Positions 46,565 through 56,556 of a stretch of 64,000 nt of DNA are shown one piece after another. The DNA lies in contig CAIVWH010000010.1 in the NCBI GenBank assembly GCA_903909605.1, positions 1 through 64,000 on the forward strand. Reading direction: 5' to 3'. Every line of letters starts with the position of its first letter. The stretch's first letter is position 1. The notes below the pieces were generated by a model. The model did not search any database. It was not told where the DNA came from and saw only the letters and a list, made by a program, of their open reading frames with translations. The position numbers and the translations under genes are program-made. This stretch comes from an uncultured Micrococcales bacterium (GTDB taxonomy: Bacteria > Actinomycetota > Actinomycetes > Actinomycetales > Microbacteriaceae).

Positions 46565-46570
46565 AGACTA
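46565..46570 (-). promoter_or_regulatory. Candidate leaderless -10 box of dxs, overlapping the acnA stop codon
   Basis: Minus strand TAGTCT (46570-46565), six bases (TTCCAA), then ATG of dxs. The first three bases are the acnA stop TAG. The arrangement is the same as aroB-aroQ. Confidence 0.55.
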
Positions 46571-49246
46571 AGCCACCAAACTTCTCAACACGTACTGCAA
46601 AATTCCGCCGTTACGGTAGTAATCCGCTTCTCCAGGTGTGTCAATTCGAACTACCGCGTCGAACTCAACGACAGGCTTGCCTTCTTCAGAGTGGCTAGAT
46701 GGCCTAGCAACTACCCGAACCGTCTTTGGCGTGACACCGGCGTTCAGCTTATCGATACCGGTGATGTCAAACACCTCGGTTCCGTCAAGCCCGAGCGAGT
46801 CGGCGGTCTGTCCGGCTGGGAACTGCAGGGGCAAGACACCCATGCCGATCAGGTTGCTTCGGTGGATGCGCTCGAACGACTCTGTGATCACGGCGCGAAC
46901 ACCGAGCAAGCTGGTGCCCTTGGCGGCCCAGTCACGAGATGAACCCGAACCATATTCCTTGCCACCGAGGATCACCAGCGGAGTCGCCTCTGCCTGGTAG
47001 TTCGTCGATGCATCGAAGATGAACGCCTGCGGAGCATCCGGCTTGGTGAAGTCGCGGGTGTATCCGCCCTCTACGCCATTCAACAGCTGGTTCTTCAGTC
47101 GGATGTTCGCGAAAGTTCCACGAATCATCACCTCGTGATTTCCGCGACGGGAGCCATACGAGTTGAAGTCGACGCGTGAGATTCCGTGTTCGGTTAGGTA
47201 CTTACCAGCTGGAGAGTCGGCCTTTATCGAACCAGCTGGGCTGATGTGATCGGTGGTAACCGAGTCGCCGAGCTTTGCAAGAACTCGAGCAGAGTGAATG
47301 TCGGTAACCGGCGAAGGGGTTTTGTTCATTCCGTCGAAGTATGGGGCCTTGCGCACATAAGTCGACTTCTCATCCCATTCAAAGACGGCGCCCTCAGGGG
47401 TAGGAATTGCCTTCCAACGTGCATCGCCGTCGAACACACCGGCGTATTGGGTCTTGAACATTTCAGAGTTGATCGACGAATCGATGGTGCGCTGAACCTC
47501 ATCTGGAGTTGGCCAGATGTCTGCGAGGAACACATCGTTTCCGCTGTGATCCTTGCCAAGTGCCTCGTGCTCAAAGTCGAAGTCCATGGTGCCGGCAAGC
47601 GAGTACGCGATAACGAGAGGCGGAGACGCAAGGTAGTTCATCTTGACGTCGGGGTTGATGCGACCCTCGAAGTTTCTGTTGCCAGATAGCACGGCGGTAA
47701 CTGCAAGGTCGTTTGCGTTAATAGCCGCAGAGATGTTCTCATCGAGCGGGCCGGAGTTTCCGATACAGGTTGTGCATCCGTAACCAACCAGGTTGAAGCC
47801 GAGTGCATCCAACGAATCAGTCAAACCCGCCTTGTGGTAATACTCGGTGACAACCTTTGACCCTGGTGCAAGCGAAGTCTTAACCCACGGCTTCGCCTTC
47901 AGCCCCTTCTCGACGGCCTTCTGGGCCAGGATGCCCGCGGCCAACATCACCGAAGGGTTCGAGGTGTTGGTGCAAGAGGTAATCGAGGCGATGCTCACAT
48001 AGCCGTTGTCGATGGTGAAGCTCTCCCCTTCAACCTTGGCCGGCTTGTTTCGCTCTGCCGAGTAGGTAGGAAGCACATCCTCGAAAGCCTTCTTGGCGTT
48101 TGTGAGAACGATGCGGTCTTGTGGGCGCTTTGGGCCGGCGATAGAAGGAACGACGGTCGAGAGGTCGAGTTCGAGGTATTCGCTGAAGCGAGGCTCGATG
48201 CTCGGGTCGTGCCAAAGCCCCTGCGCCTTGCTGTAAGCCTCAACCAGGTCGATTTGCTCCTGGCTGCGACCGGTGATGCGAAGGTAGTCAAGGGTGACCT
48301 GGTCGATTGGGAATATGGCAACGGTCGAACCGAACTCCGGTGACATGTTGCCGATCGTTGCTCGGTTGGCAAGCGGCACCGAGGTGACACCTTCGCCATA
48401 GAACTCCACAAACTTTCCAACCACGCCGTGCTTGCGAAGCAGCTCGGTGATTGTCAGCACGACGTCGGTTGCGGTTGCCCCTGTAGGAATCTGGCCGGTT
48501 AGCTTGAAACCAACCACCTTTGGAATCAACATTGAAACCGGCTGGCCCAACATCGCAGCCTCGGCCTCGATGCCACCAACACCCCAGCCGAGCACACCTA
48601 GACCATTCACCATGGTTGTGTGCGAGTCGGTACCGACACAGCTGTCTGGGTAAGCCTGGAGCTCTCCGCCAACTTCGCGGGTCATCACTGTGCGAGCAAG
48701 GTATTCGATGTTTACCTGGTGCACAATTCCCGTGCCAGGAGGAACAACCTTGAAGTCATCGAAGGCGGTCTGTCCCCAACGCAGGAATTGGTAGCGCTCG
48801 CCGTTGCGCTGGTATTCGAATTCAACGTTCTTTTCAAAAGCATCCGGCGAACCTGCAACATCAATGACAACCGAGTGGTCAATCACCAGTTCGGCAGGAG
48901 CAAGCGGGTTGATCCGCTTCGGGTCGCCGCCAAGCTCGGCAACGGCCTCGCGCATTGTTGCCAGGTCAACCACGCAAGGAACGCCGGTGAAGTCCTGCAT
49001 GATGACGCGTGCGGGCGTGAACTGGATCTCGGTGTCTGGCTCCACGGAAGGATTCCAATTGACCAGTGCATCAATGTGACCCTTGGTGATGTTGGCGCCA
49101 TCCTCGGTGCGCAGAAGGTTCTCGAGCAGAATCTTGAGGCTGTATGGCAGGGTCTTCGCATCGACAGAGTCGAGTCTGAAGATCTTGTAGGACTTGTCAC
49201 CCACCTTGAGGGTCGAAGCAGCGTTGAAGCTATTTACCTTTGACAT
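46568..49246 (-). CDS. acnA: Aconitate hydratase A
   Basis: 892 residues. Iron-sulfur cysteines are in [13 protein letters not shown] and [13 protein letters not shown]; the C-terminal swivel domain has [17 protein letters not shown]. Converts citrate to isocitrate in the TCA cycle. ATG 49246 has AAGGA seven bases upstream. A possible -10 (TAATTT) about 35 bases upstream lies in the 80-base gap to the next gene, where nothing else is visible. Confidence 0.97.
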   Translation of the reverse strand: MSKVNSFNAASTLKVGDKSYKIFRLDSVDAKTLPYSLKILLENLLRTEDGANITKGHIDALVNWNPSVEPDTEIQFTPARVIMQDFTGVPCVVDLATMREAVAELGGDPKRINPLAPAELVIDHSVVIDVAGSPDAFEKNVEFEYQRNGERYQFLRWGQTAFDDFKVVPPGTGIVHQVNIEYLARTVMTREVGGELQAYPDSCVGTDSHTTMVNGLGVLGWGVGGIEAEAAMLGQPVSMLIPKVVGFKLTGQIPTGATATDVVLTITELLRKHGVVGKFVEFYGEGVTSVPLANRATIGNMSPEFGSTVAIFPIDQVTLDYLRITGRSQEQIDLVEAYSKAQGLWHDPSIEPRFSEYLELDLSTVVPSIAGPKRPQDRIVLTNAKKAFEDVLPTYSAERNKPAKVEGESFTIDNGYVSIASITSCTNTSNPSVMLAAGILAQKAVEKGLKAKPWVKTSLAPGSKVVTEYYHKAGLTDSLDALGFNLVGYGCTTCIGNSGPLDENISAAINANDLAVTAVLSGNRNFEGRINPDVKMNYLASPPLVIAYSLAGTMDFDFEHEALGKDHSGNDVFLADIWPTPDEVQRTIDSSINSEMFKTQYAGVFDGDARWKAIPTPEGAVFEWDEKSTYVRKAPYFDGMNKTPSPVTDIHSARVLAKLGDSVTTDHISPAGSIKADSPAGKYLTEHGISRVDFNSYGSRRGNHEVMIRGTFANIRLKNQLLNGVEGGYTRDFTKPDAPQAFIFDASTNYQAEATPLVILGGKEYGSGSSRDWAAKGTSLLGVRAVITESFERIHRSNLIGMGVLPLQFPAGQTADSLGLDGTEVFDITGIDKLNAGVTPKTVRVVARPSSHSEEGKPVVEFDAVVRIDTPGEADYYRNGGILQYVLRSLVA

Positions 49247-49326
49247 GCCTGGTCCTTATTGATTGCTAGTGCCTACAGCAAAATTACCAGACCGAATCCT
49301 GTGGAAACCGACAAAGCAGCGCCAAT

Positions 49327-50040
49327 CTAGGGCTTGCTTGCGCTCTCGTTCTGCGTGTCTGGCGCGCCTGTATTTGGTGCCCTGCGCCTAAAAACTCCTC
49401 GGATGAGCAACCAGCAAAGCCACAGCCCGCAGGCATACAGAGGCAGCCCAAGAATCAGCTTGGCAATGGCCAGGGACTCCAGTTGATTAGAGAAATACAG
49501 CGGCAACTCGACGATTAGGCGGATAGCGAAGATGCTGGTGGCAACCAACGTTGCCGCGCTGAATATCCGCATCTCGTATTTGTTCTTGCGCCACTCGAGC
49601 TTTTCCCCGATTGCGAATCCCACAATGAGGCCAAAAATCGGGTACCTAACCAGTACCGAGAGACCCAAGACCGCCCCATAGGAAAAGTTGGTGATGAACC
49701 CGGTAATGAAGTAGTCGCGCCCTGATCCGCCGTTGCGCAAGGCCAGAAAGGCTGCGATGGCAATTCCTGCAAGGCCAACCAAGGCATTGAGAAGTGACTG
49801 TCGTCGAACGGCTCGCGCCAAGATAAACGCGGATGATGAAACCACTCCGCTGATTACAGCCGCGACCTGACTTCTGAAAATTGCGAAAACCAGAACAAAG
49901 ATGGTGCCAGGCACAATCGATTCAAGAATTCCCTGCAGGCCGCCCATCCCAGACAGAAGTGACTTGCTATCGAGTTGGTGAACGCCGTCGACTTCGCGAA
50001 TTCCCAGTCTGTCGGCGACGACCTTTCTTTGCTGGCTCAA
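49327..50040 (-). CDS. DUF3159 membrane protein
   Basis: 237 residues with about six transmembrane helices. GGLQGILESIVPGTIFVLVF at the N-terminus and EKLEWRKNKYEMRIFSAATLVATSIFAIRLIVE fit DUF3159. The start TTG 50040 overlaps the DUF3710 stop (TTGA). Function unknown; the dut-DUF3710-DUF3159 order is conserved in actinobacteria. The C-terminus is hydrophilic. Confidence 0.88.
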   Translation of the reverse strand: MSQQRKVVADRLGIREVDGVHQLDSKSLLSGMGGLQGILESIVPGTIFVLVFAIFRSQVAAVISGVVSSSAFILARAVRRQSLLNALVGLAGIAIAAFLALRNGGSGRDYFITGFITNFSYGAVLGLSVLVRYPIFGLIVGFAIGEKLEWRKNKYEMRIFSAATLVATSIFAIRLIVELPLYFSNQLESLAIAKLILGLPLYACGLWLCWLLIRGVFRRRAPNTGAPDTQNESASKP

Positions 50041-50609
50041 GATTGAGTCAATCCCGGAGGGATGACCGAACCAGTTGGCACATTCAGCGACAGTGGTTCG
50101 TTCGGTGGCAGTGGCTCATTTCCTCGAACCACGACTACTGAGCGAAACAGCTCAACGATCTCTGCCTCGGACCGAATGTCGCCAAGTGCGGCGCCCGAAA
50201 TCTCCCCACGCAGCATCCAGCGCGGGCCATCGAAGCCGACGTATCGGGCCAATCGGTAACCCGATGGTCGGCCTTGTTCGTCGACAAGCGGCAACTTTGC
50301 ATCGAGGTGTACGCCGAGAGCGCCAACGGATTCCTCTGAACTACCGCCCTCTTCTTGAATGCGGGTGGCTATCGCTGCACGAACCTCAGTCCAGATTCCG
50401 TCATTCTTCGGCGCGGCCACGGCAGAGAGCTTGAGCTTTGAGCCATTGCAGTCGAGAGTAATAAAAAGAACTCGACCCGACGCGGGCTCGATCTCAACCG
50501 AGATAGTGACATCGGCACGTGGCTCGATTCGCAGGGCGCCGAAATCGACGTAAGGCCTGATTTCTTGAAGATCATCAGAGTCGAATGGACCCAGTGCAGA
50601 GTGGTGCAT
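50037..50609 (-). CDS. DUF3710 protein
   Basis: 190 residues, soluble. The pattern GPFDSDDL...YVDFGALRIEPR and RYVGFDGPRWMLRGEISGAA fits DUF3710, always next to dut in actinobacteria. Function unknown. Its ATG shares a base with the dut stop (TAATG). Confidence 0.9.
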   Translation of the reverse strand: MHHSALGPFDSDDLQEIRPYVDFGALRIEPRADVTISVEIEPASGRVLFITLDCNGSKLKLSAVAAPKNDGIWTEVRAAIATRIQEEGGSSEESVGALGVHLDAKLPLVDEQGRPSGYRLARYVGFDGPRWMLRGEISGAALGDIRSEAEIVELFRSVVVVRGNEPLPPNEPLSLNVPTGSVIPPGLTQS

Positions 50610-51043
50610 TAGTTGACTCCGGTTGAGCCAAAACCACCTTCACCGCGGTGGCTGTCTGGTAGCTTCTCGACGCGAATCCACTTCGCGGCCTCAACCTGCT
50701 GAATGACAAGCTGAGCGATGCGGTCGCCGATTTTGATTTCGAAATCATTGTGTTTGTCGGTGTTCAGAAGAGTCACCTTGATCTCACCCCTGTAGGCGGC
50801 GTCAACGGTGCCCGGCGCATTGAGCACCGTAATGCCGAACTTTGCCGATAACCCAGAACGCGGATGCACGAGGCCTACGTATCCGTCTGGAAGGGCAATG
50901 GCAATGCCGGTTGCGACCGTTCGGCGTTCACCAGCAGGGATGACAAGGGCCTCTGCGGCGCGAAGATCTGCGCCGGCATCACCTGGGTGTGCGTATTCAG
51001 GCACATCGGAGGTGGTGACTATGAGAACTGGAACTTCTTTCAT
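50609..51043 (-). CDS. dut: dUTP diphosphatase
   Basis: 144 residues. Trimeric dUTPase motifs in order: HPGDAGADLRAAE, HPRSGLSAKFGITVLNAPGTVDAAYRGEI, GDRIAQLVIQ and RGEGGFGSTG. Limits uracil in DNA. ATG 51043 is chosen; longer readings are antisense to DUF3093. The leader is about seven bases from the shared symmetric -10 box. Confidence 0.96.
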   Translation of the reverse strand: MKEVPVLIVTTSDVPEYAHPGDAGADLRAAEALVIPAGERRTVATGIAIALPDGYVGLVHPRSGLSAKFGITVLNAPGTVDAAYRGEIKVTLLNTDKHNDFEIKIGDRIAQLVIQQVEAAKWIRVEKLPDSHRGEGGFGSTGVN

Positions 51044-51055
51044 CCCGATTGAGCG

Positions 51056-51062
51056 TAGTCTA
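51056..51062. promoter_or_regulatory. Shared symmetric -10 box between dut and the DUF3093 gene
   Basis: The 7-mer TAGTCTA reads TAGTCT on plus (51056-51061), seven bases before ATG 51069 (leaderless), and TAGACT on minus (51062-51057), driving dut. The two starts of translation are only 25 bases apart. Confidence 0.55.
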
Positions 51063-51068
51063 AAAAGC

Positions 51069-51557
51069 ATGAGCCCCACCCCGCGCTTTTCAGAATGGCA
51101 GCTGCCAAATTTCTCATCTTTCTTGCCGCATCTGCTGATTGCACCAGCAATCTGGATGACCCTCGCCCCTTTCAATGGCCAGATCGGTGCGATTGTTGGA
51201 GTGGCCCTGACGGCGGCCACCGTTGCGCTTCGGTTTGCGGTTGCGCGGCGAATCATCGTTACCGACACAGTGCTTCAACTTGGTAAGGCAACTCTGCCCC
51301 TGGAGTTCATCGGCAGAGCCGAGGCAATCGCAAAAGAGGATCAGTTCTTCGCGCGCGGAGCCCTAGCCGACCACCGGGCCTTTTTCCAACTCAAGTCTGG
51401 TCTGCCAGAACTGGTGAGAATCGAAATTACCGACCCGAGCGATCCGACGCCCTACGCGCTGGTGTCATGCCGGAAATCGAGCGAACTCATCGCCGCTTTA
51501 AATGCATCCAAGAAGGCAGAAGCCGCTAAGTCAACTAAGCGCAGTCGAGGCAAATAG
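51069..51557 (+). CDS. DUF3093 membrane protein
   Basis: 162 residues. Two membrane helices (about residues 18-52) followed by a PH-like domain (ARRIIVTDTVLQLGKATLPLEFIGRAEAI) and a Lys-rich tail. Fits DUF3093. Function unknown. ATG 51069 is supported by the leaderless promoter. Its last 23 bases overlap the convergent DUF4193 gene. Confidence 0.88.
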   Translation: MSPTPRFSEWQLPNFSSFLPHLLIAPAIWMTLAPFNGQIGAIVGVALTAATVALRFAVARRIIVTDTVLQLGKATLPLEFIGRAEAIAKEDQFFARGALADHRAFFQLKSGLPELVRIEITDPSDPTPYALVSCRKSSELIAALNASKKAEAAKSTKRSRGK

Positions 51558-51822
51558 GGCCGTACTTGCCCTTTTTGTTTGACTTCATCGACTTGTGCTT
51601 CACGATGAAGCACTCGCTGCAGGTGAACTCGTCGGTCTGTGGCGGGATGACCATGACCTCAAGGGCCTCGTCAATTAGCTGTTCGCGCTCGTGGTCCTCG
51701 GCAATTCCGTCTTCCTCAACATCGATGATCGACGGAGAAGTCGGCTTGGTGCTCTGCTTGATGGCATCCAAAGACTCGTGATCATCGTCAGTCTTCTTGG
51801 GTGCATCGTAGTCCGCGGCCAT
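51535..51822 (-). CDS. DUF4193 zinc-ribbon protein
   Basis: 95 residues. An acidic N-terminal half (DDDHESLDAIKQSTK...DVEEDGIAED) precedes a zinc-ribbon with FTCSECF and ICLDCA. Fits DUF4193, an actinobacteria-specific family with unknown role. ATG 51822 has AAGGAAAGG five bases upstream; the longer reading is an artefact. Confidence 0.92.
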   Translation of the reverse strand: MAADYDAPKKTDDDHESLDAIKQSTKPTSPSIIDVEEDGIAEDHEREQLIDEALEVMVIPPQTDEFTCSECFIVKHKSMKSNKKGKYGPICLDCA

Positions 51823-51979
51823 TTGAACCTTTCCTTGCGCAAGCGCGCCTAGTTTGCTACCTAATGTTCGAAAAATCAAACTCGCCACGCTGGAGTGTTT
51901 AAATCCAGCCTCAAGTTCTCGCTCGCAAATCCGCCGGGTTCTGCGGCTTAGATGGCAAACTTTCTGGCAGGAGGCCCCG

Positions 51980-52969
51980 ATGCACGAACTACGCCTAAGC
52001 GGCGCCGATGGCGATTTTCTGAATCTAGAGAGCCAGGATGGCCAGCGCTTCAAATTGGCAATCGATGAGCCGTTGAAGTCCGCCGTTCGAAACCACACGA
52101 CCTTCGATAAGACCTCGCTCACTCTTACCCCGCGTGAGATTCAGGCAGAGATTCGCGCCGGAGCAACGGTCGAAGAATTGGTCAAACGCTGGAATGACCC
52201 GATCGAATACGTCGCAAAGTTCGCACAGCCGATCATCGATGAATTGGGCCACATTGTTCACGCGGCCAAGGCCGTTCGCATTTCGATTGCCGGCGACCGC
52301 TACAACGAAGTGAGCCACACCGAATTCGGAGACATCATTGCTACCCGTCTCGATGCAAGTGGGGCACGCGCAGTTTCCTGGAATGCATCCCGCGATGAAA
52401 GTGGCACCTGGCGCGTCAGCGTCAACTACTCGCTAGGCGGAGAGGAAGGTCAGGCGATCTGGAGTTTTGATCCTCGCAAGCTAATCCTCTCTCCGGAGAA
52501 TCAGAACGCAATCGCTCTGTCAACTCAAAACAGCCTGAATGCACCTACCCAGAAGAAACTCGCTGCTGTTGAGTCGCCGGCGCAGCTGACTGAACAACTC
52601 GAAGACACAATCCAAGTTGACACCGTTGTGCCACTCGGTCGTTCAAGTGAGCGCAATCTGACGACTGCTACTGCAGTTGAGAACGAAGACCTAGCGACGA
52701 CCTCAGATCTTCTTGATGCGCTCAAGAAAAAGCGCGCTGGACGCGAGCATCCCTCGACACAGACCTTTGAGATTGACGTTGCCCAGTCTCTAACTATTTC
52801 TGAGGCGGAAGCCAGTGCGGCACCTGTCGAAGAGACTCAGGATTCAGCTCATCTGCAGGAGGCTGAGCAGGAGCCAGCGCCAAGGCCTGCGCCAGTTCGG
52901 CGCAACGCCCGCCCGTCAATTCCGAGCTTCGACGAAATCGTTCAGGGCACTAAGTCGGAAGACGAATAG
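51980..52969 (+). CDS. sepH: Cell division protein SepH
   Basis: Actinobacterial FtsZ partner. 329 residues. N-terminal DUF3071 domain (MHELRLSGADGDFLNLESQ...LTPREIQAEIRAGATVEEL) contains the helix-turn-helix-like part; the C-terminal third is low-complexity and acidic, ending in [16 protein letters not shown] 51980 has GGAGG upstream. The last 28 bases overlap the convergent phosphodiesterase gene. Confidence 0.92.
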   Translation: MHELRLSGADGDFLNLESQDGQRFKLAIDEPLKSAVRNHTTFDKTSLTLTPREIQAEIRAGATVEELVKRWNDPIEYVAKFAQPIIDELGHIVHAAKAVRISIAGDRYNEVSHTEFGDIIATRLDASGARAVSWNASRDESGTWRVSVNYSLGGEEGQAIWSFDPRKLILSPENQNAIALSTQNSLNAPTQKKLAAVESPAQLTEQLEDTIQVDTVVPLGRSSERNLTTATAVENEDLATTSDLLDALKKKRAGREHPSTQTFEIDVAQSLTISEAEASAAPVEETQDSAHLQEAEQEPAPRPAPVRRNARPSIPSFDEIVQGTKSEDE

Positions 52970-54063
52970 TAGACACCCAGTCGAATCAGCGGAACCTCTA
53001 GCTCCATTGGGCTTAGCCCGCCGTGCTGTCCGATCATGCGCATCGAAGCAGCCTTAGAGAGACCGCGGTGATAGACCGCGTGGCCATCGCCCGCAAGCAA
53101 AACCAGGTCTGGAAGCAACTCGGGCTCGTGCCTAAGACTCGAGCCGAACAAACCGCTCTCAAACATCTCTTCGGCGGAGAGCACCTGCCCCCTGTCAACC
53201 AGCCAGCGTTGCAGTCTCTCTCGCAACTCTGGCGAAGATTCTGCAAAGTAGAGATAACCGGCCCTCGGGTCGCCGCCGAGACTTAGGAGTTCATCCGTGC
53301 TGAAAATTTCGTCAAGAAAGATGTGCCCGGTTGAATCGACATCAACGACGCCGTGATCTGCAACAACCAGAACTCCAACTTGATCGCCCACATTTCGCAG
53401 CAACCAACCCAGGGCAGCATCAAGTTCGGCTACTAACTCAGACCAGGTTTGGCTCTGCCACCCCATCGAGTGAGCGCACTGGTCGAGCTCTGGCACATAC
53501 AGGTAACTAACCACGGCCGATTCCTTCGCCAGTTCTGCGGCCAGTTTGAATCGATCAAGGATGCTCGACCCGAAGTAATGGGTCGCGCCGTGCATCGTTG
53601 CTCGGGTGAATCCGCTATCGGCATAGGCCTTAAGCGTGATTGCGTTCATCCGGTGCGATGCGGAGAGCGGCTCCTGCTTCAGGTAGTCCAAAATCGAGTA
53701 CTTATCCATGCCAGTGAGCAGGTTATTTTCGACCTCGGCTGCCCTGTCGAAAATTCGATAGCCGAACAGTCCATGTTCCGCAGGAGCGACTCCGGTTGCG
53801 AGCGAAGTGATGCTCGCCACCGTGGATGATGGAAAGCCCGCCGTGAGACCTGAGGCTAGTGAACCCGAAGACAGGTTTGGCGCGAACTGCGCACGCGCCT
53901 GAAGGTTATTTCGCCCAAGTCCGTCAACCATCACTACGACGACATGTTCTGCCTTGGCCAGATTCAGCGGATTCGAGGTACCAGTTAGCGAGGCAAAGGC
54001 CGACGGCAACACGTGGCGGATGTCCCCTAGGCTGTCGGGGCTCGCAGGTAGCATCGTAGGCAT
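52942..54063 (-). CDS. Alkaline phosphatase-superfamily nucleotide pyrophosphatase/phosphodiesterase-like protein
   Basis: 373 residues. Metal and nucleophile motifs: [12 protein letters not shown], nucleophile Thr region [24 protein letters not shown], and [13 protein letters not shown]. Substrate not predictable. No signal peptide is clear, so it is probably cytoplasmic. ATG 54063 or 54054 may be the start. It lies head-to-head with parC, 15 bases apart, and next to sepH as in other Microbacteriaceae. Confidence 0.85.
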   Translation of the reverse strand: MPTMLPASPDSLGDIRHVLPSAFASLTGTSNPLNLAKAEHVVVVMVDGLGRNNLQARAQFAPNLSSGSLASGLTAGFPSSTVASITSLATGVAPAEHGLFGYRIFDRAAEVENNLLTGMDKYSILDYLKQEPLSASHRMNAITLKAYADSGFTRATMHGATHYFGSSILDRFKLAAELAKESAVVSYLYVPELDQCAHSMGWQSQTWSELVAELDAALGWLLRNVGDQVGVLVVADHGVVDVDSTGHIFLDEIFSTDELLSLGGDPRAGYLYFAESSPELRERLQRWLVDRGQVLSAEEMFESGLFGSSLRHEPELLPDLVLLAGDGHAVYHRGLSKAASMRMIGQHGGLSPMELEVPLIRLGVYYSSSDLVP

Positions 54064-54078
54064 CCGACCAAGTTTTAC

Positions 54079-56508
54079 ATGACAGACAAGATGACAACAG
54101 CAGAATCTAGCAACGAGAAAATCGTCGACATCGATCTCTCAAAAGAGATGCAGGATTCCTTCCTCGAATACTCCTATTCGGTCATCTACGCTCGCGCCCT
54201 GCCGGATGCCCGCGATGGCCTCAAACCCGTGCAGCGCCGCATTGTTTACATGATGGGCGAAATGGGCCTTCGCCCTGATCGCGGTCACGTCAAATCCGCC
54301 CGAGTAACCGGCGAAGTGATGGGCAAGCTGCACCCGCACGGCGATGGCGCCATTTATGACGCGCTTGTTCGTATGGCCCAACCATTCACCTTGCGACAGC
54401 CTCTGGTCGACGGCCACGGAAACTTTGGCTCGCTCGACGATGGCCCTGCGGCGGCGCGATATACCGAAGCGCGACTATCGGCAGCTGCGTTGCTGATGAA
54501 TGAATCGCTGGATGAAGATGTAGTCAACTTCAAACCAAACTACGACGCACAGTTGACCGAACCCGAGGTTCTTCCGGCCGCCTACCCCAATTTGCTTGTC
54601 AATGGCGCCTCTGGAATCGCTGTGGGCATGGCGACAAACATGCCCCCGCACAATCTGCGCGAGGTGATCGCGGCTGCGCGTTTCCTTCTCGCCAACCCAG
54701 ATGCCACGCTCAAGCAGCTGATGAAACATGTTCCAGGCCCAGACCTACCAACCGGCGGCATCATCATGGGCCTCGACGGCGTCAAGGATGCCTACGAAAC
54801 CGGGCGAGGAACTTTCAAGACTCGCGCCCGCGTTTCAATCGAGAGCGTGAGCCCAAGAAAGCTCGGCATCGTAGTAACCGAACTGCCGTATCTAATCGGC
54901 CCCGAGAAGGTCATCGAGAAGATTAAAGACGGAGTCAACGGCAAGAAGTTGCTCGGCATCGCAGACGTAACAGACCTCACCGACCGCACAAATGGTATGA
55001 AGCTGGTGATTGAGCTCAAGACCGGCTTTGACCCTCAGGTAGTGCTCGATTTGCTCTATCGCTTCACTCCAATGGAAGACAGCTTCGGCATCAACAACGT
55101 AGCTCTGGTTGAAGGCCGGCCCGCCACCCTTGGCCTCAAAGAAATGCTGCGCGTCTACCTCGACCACCGCCTCGAGGTAACCAAGCGACGCACCGTGAAT
55201 CGCCTTGGCAAGCGCGAAGCCAGACTGCACCTGGTTGAAGGGTTGCTGATTGCCACCCTAAACATCGATGAGGTGATCGAGGTCATCAGGGCCAGCGATG
55301 AGGTCGATCGGGCTCGCCAACGTTTGATGCAGGTGTTTGACCTGACAGAAATTCAGGCTGAATACATCCTTGAACTTCGTCTGCGCCGCCTCACCAAGTT
55401 CTCTCAGATCGAACTTGAGAATGAAAAGGCGCAGTTGCTCTCCGAGATCAAAGACCTGAAGCGCATCCTGGCAAGCAAAGAGGCCTTGGATGACCTGGTC
55501 TCGAACGAACTCGCAGAAGTCGCGCAGAAGTATGGCGACTCCAGGCGAACCACCTTGATTGCCGACTTCGAAGAGGTAAAGCCGGTAGCAGTTGCCAAGA
55601 TCGCCGGCATGGATGCACAACTCGCCGACTCTCCCACCACCATCCGCATGACCACCTCTGGCCTCATCTCCCGCTTCGACGCCGCCGAAGATTCCACAGT
55701 GACTGGGGCCAAGCGAAAGCGCCACGATGCGCTTGCTCGCAAGTTCACAGCCACCACCAGAAGCGATATCGGTTTCGTGACGAATCGCGGTCGAATCATC
55801 CGAATCCACGCGGCAGACATCCCAGCCACTAGCGACCCTACCGACTATGCCAGCGGTGTGAAGAGTTCCGAATTCTTGGGGCTAGATAAAAAAGAAAGCG
55901 TGCTGCACGCCTTCGTTCTCGACGACAAGGCGCAACTTGCCATCGGAACAAAGCAGGGAACCGTTAAGCGCCTGACCGCCGACTGGGCCAACAAGAACGG
56001 CTTCGAGGTCATTGCACTCAAACCTGGCGATGAACTGGTCGGGGCATGCGAGGCGACAGATTCCGACGAATTGGTCTTCGTGACGGCGCAGGCACAACTT
56101 CTAAGATTTAAGGCCGACTCGGTTCGCCCGCAGGGCCGCGGCGCCGCCGGCGTGGCAGGCATCAACCTCGCCAAGGATGACCAGGTCATCTACTTCTCGG
56201 CAATTGGTGGAGACGCAGTTGTAGTCACTGCCGCAAACTACTCGGGCGCTCTTGCCGGCGCAGACCCGGGCAGCGTCAAGGTCACCGACTTCGCTGAGTT
56301 TCCTGCCAAGGGGCGCGCTACAGGTGGAGTGCGAGCTCACAAGTTCATTCGCAATGAAGACCAGCTCTACTTTGCCTGGGTTGGCGATGGCCACTGCCTC
56401 GCCGCCGCCTCGGATGGCAAGCCACTCGATCTAAAACTCGAGCCTGCTAAGAGAGATGCGAGTGGCACCAAATTGCAAACCGCGATTGGTGCTATCGGCA
56501 TCGCTTAG
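54079..56508 (+). CDS. parC: DNA topoisomerase IV subunit A
   Basis: 809 residues. Type IIA topoisomerase breakage-reunion subunit: catalytic Tyr128 in [30 protein letters not shown] and [12 protein letters not shown]. The C-terminal beta-pinwheel lacks a clear GyrA box (only QGRGAAG), which supports ParC over GyrA. At the Ser83-equivalent quinolone position there is Gly90 ([10 protein letters not shown]). ATG 54079 is used; ATG 54091 is a possible alternative. It converges with parE, which is unusual, since the two genes are usually co-directional. Confidence 0.9.
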   Translation: MTDKMTTAESSNEKIVDIDLSKEMQDSFLEYSYSVIYARALPDARDGLKPVQRRIVYMMGEMGLRPDRGHVKSARVTGEVMGKLHPHGDGAIYDALVRMAQPFTLRQPLVDGHGNFGSLDDGPAAARYTEARLSAAALLMNESLDEDVVNFKPNYDAQLTEPEVLPAAYPNLLVNGASGIAVGMATNMPPHNLREVIAAARFLLANPDATLKQLMKHVPGPDLPTGGIIMGLDGVKDAYETGRGTFKTRARVSIESVSPRKLGIVVTELPYLIGPEKVIEKIKDGVNGKKLLGIADVTDLTDRTNGMKLVIELKTGFDPQVVLDLLYRFTPMEDSFGINNVALVEGRPATLGLKEMLRVYLDHRLEVTKRRTVNRLGKREARLHLVEGLLIATLNIDEVIEVIRASDEVDRARQRLMQVFDLTEIQAEYILELRLRRLTKFSQIELENEKAQLLSEIKDLKRILASKEALDDLVSNELAEVAQKYGDSRRTTLIADFEEVKPVAVAKIAGMDAQLADSPTTIRMTTSGLISRFDAAEDSTVTGAKRKRHDALARKFTATTRSDIGFVTNRGRIIRIHAADIPATSDPTDYASGVKSSEFLGLDKKESVLHAFVLDDKAQLAIGTKQGTVKRLTADWANKNGFEVIALKPGDELVGACEATDSDELVFVTAQAQLLRFKADSVRPQGRGAAGVAGINLAKDDQVIYFSAIGGDAVVVTAANYSGALAGADPGSVKVTDFAEFPAKGRATGGVRAHKFIRNEDQLYFAWVGDGHCLAAASDGKPLDLKLEPAKRDASGTKLQTAIGAIGIA

Positions 56509-56556
56509 CCTGCTGACGCTTTTAGAACTTCCAAGCGCGACAGCACAGAGCGACTA

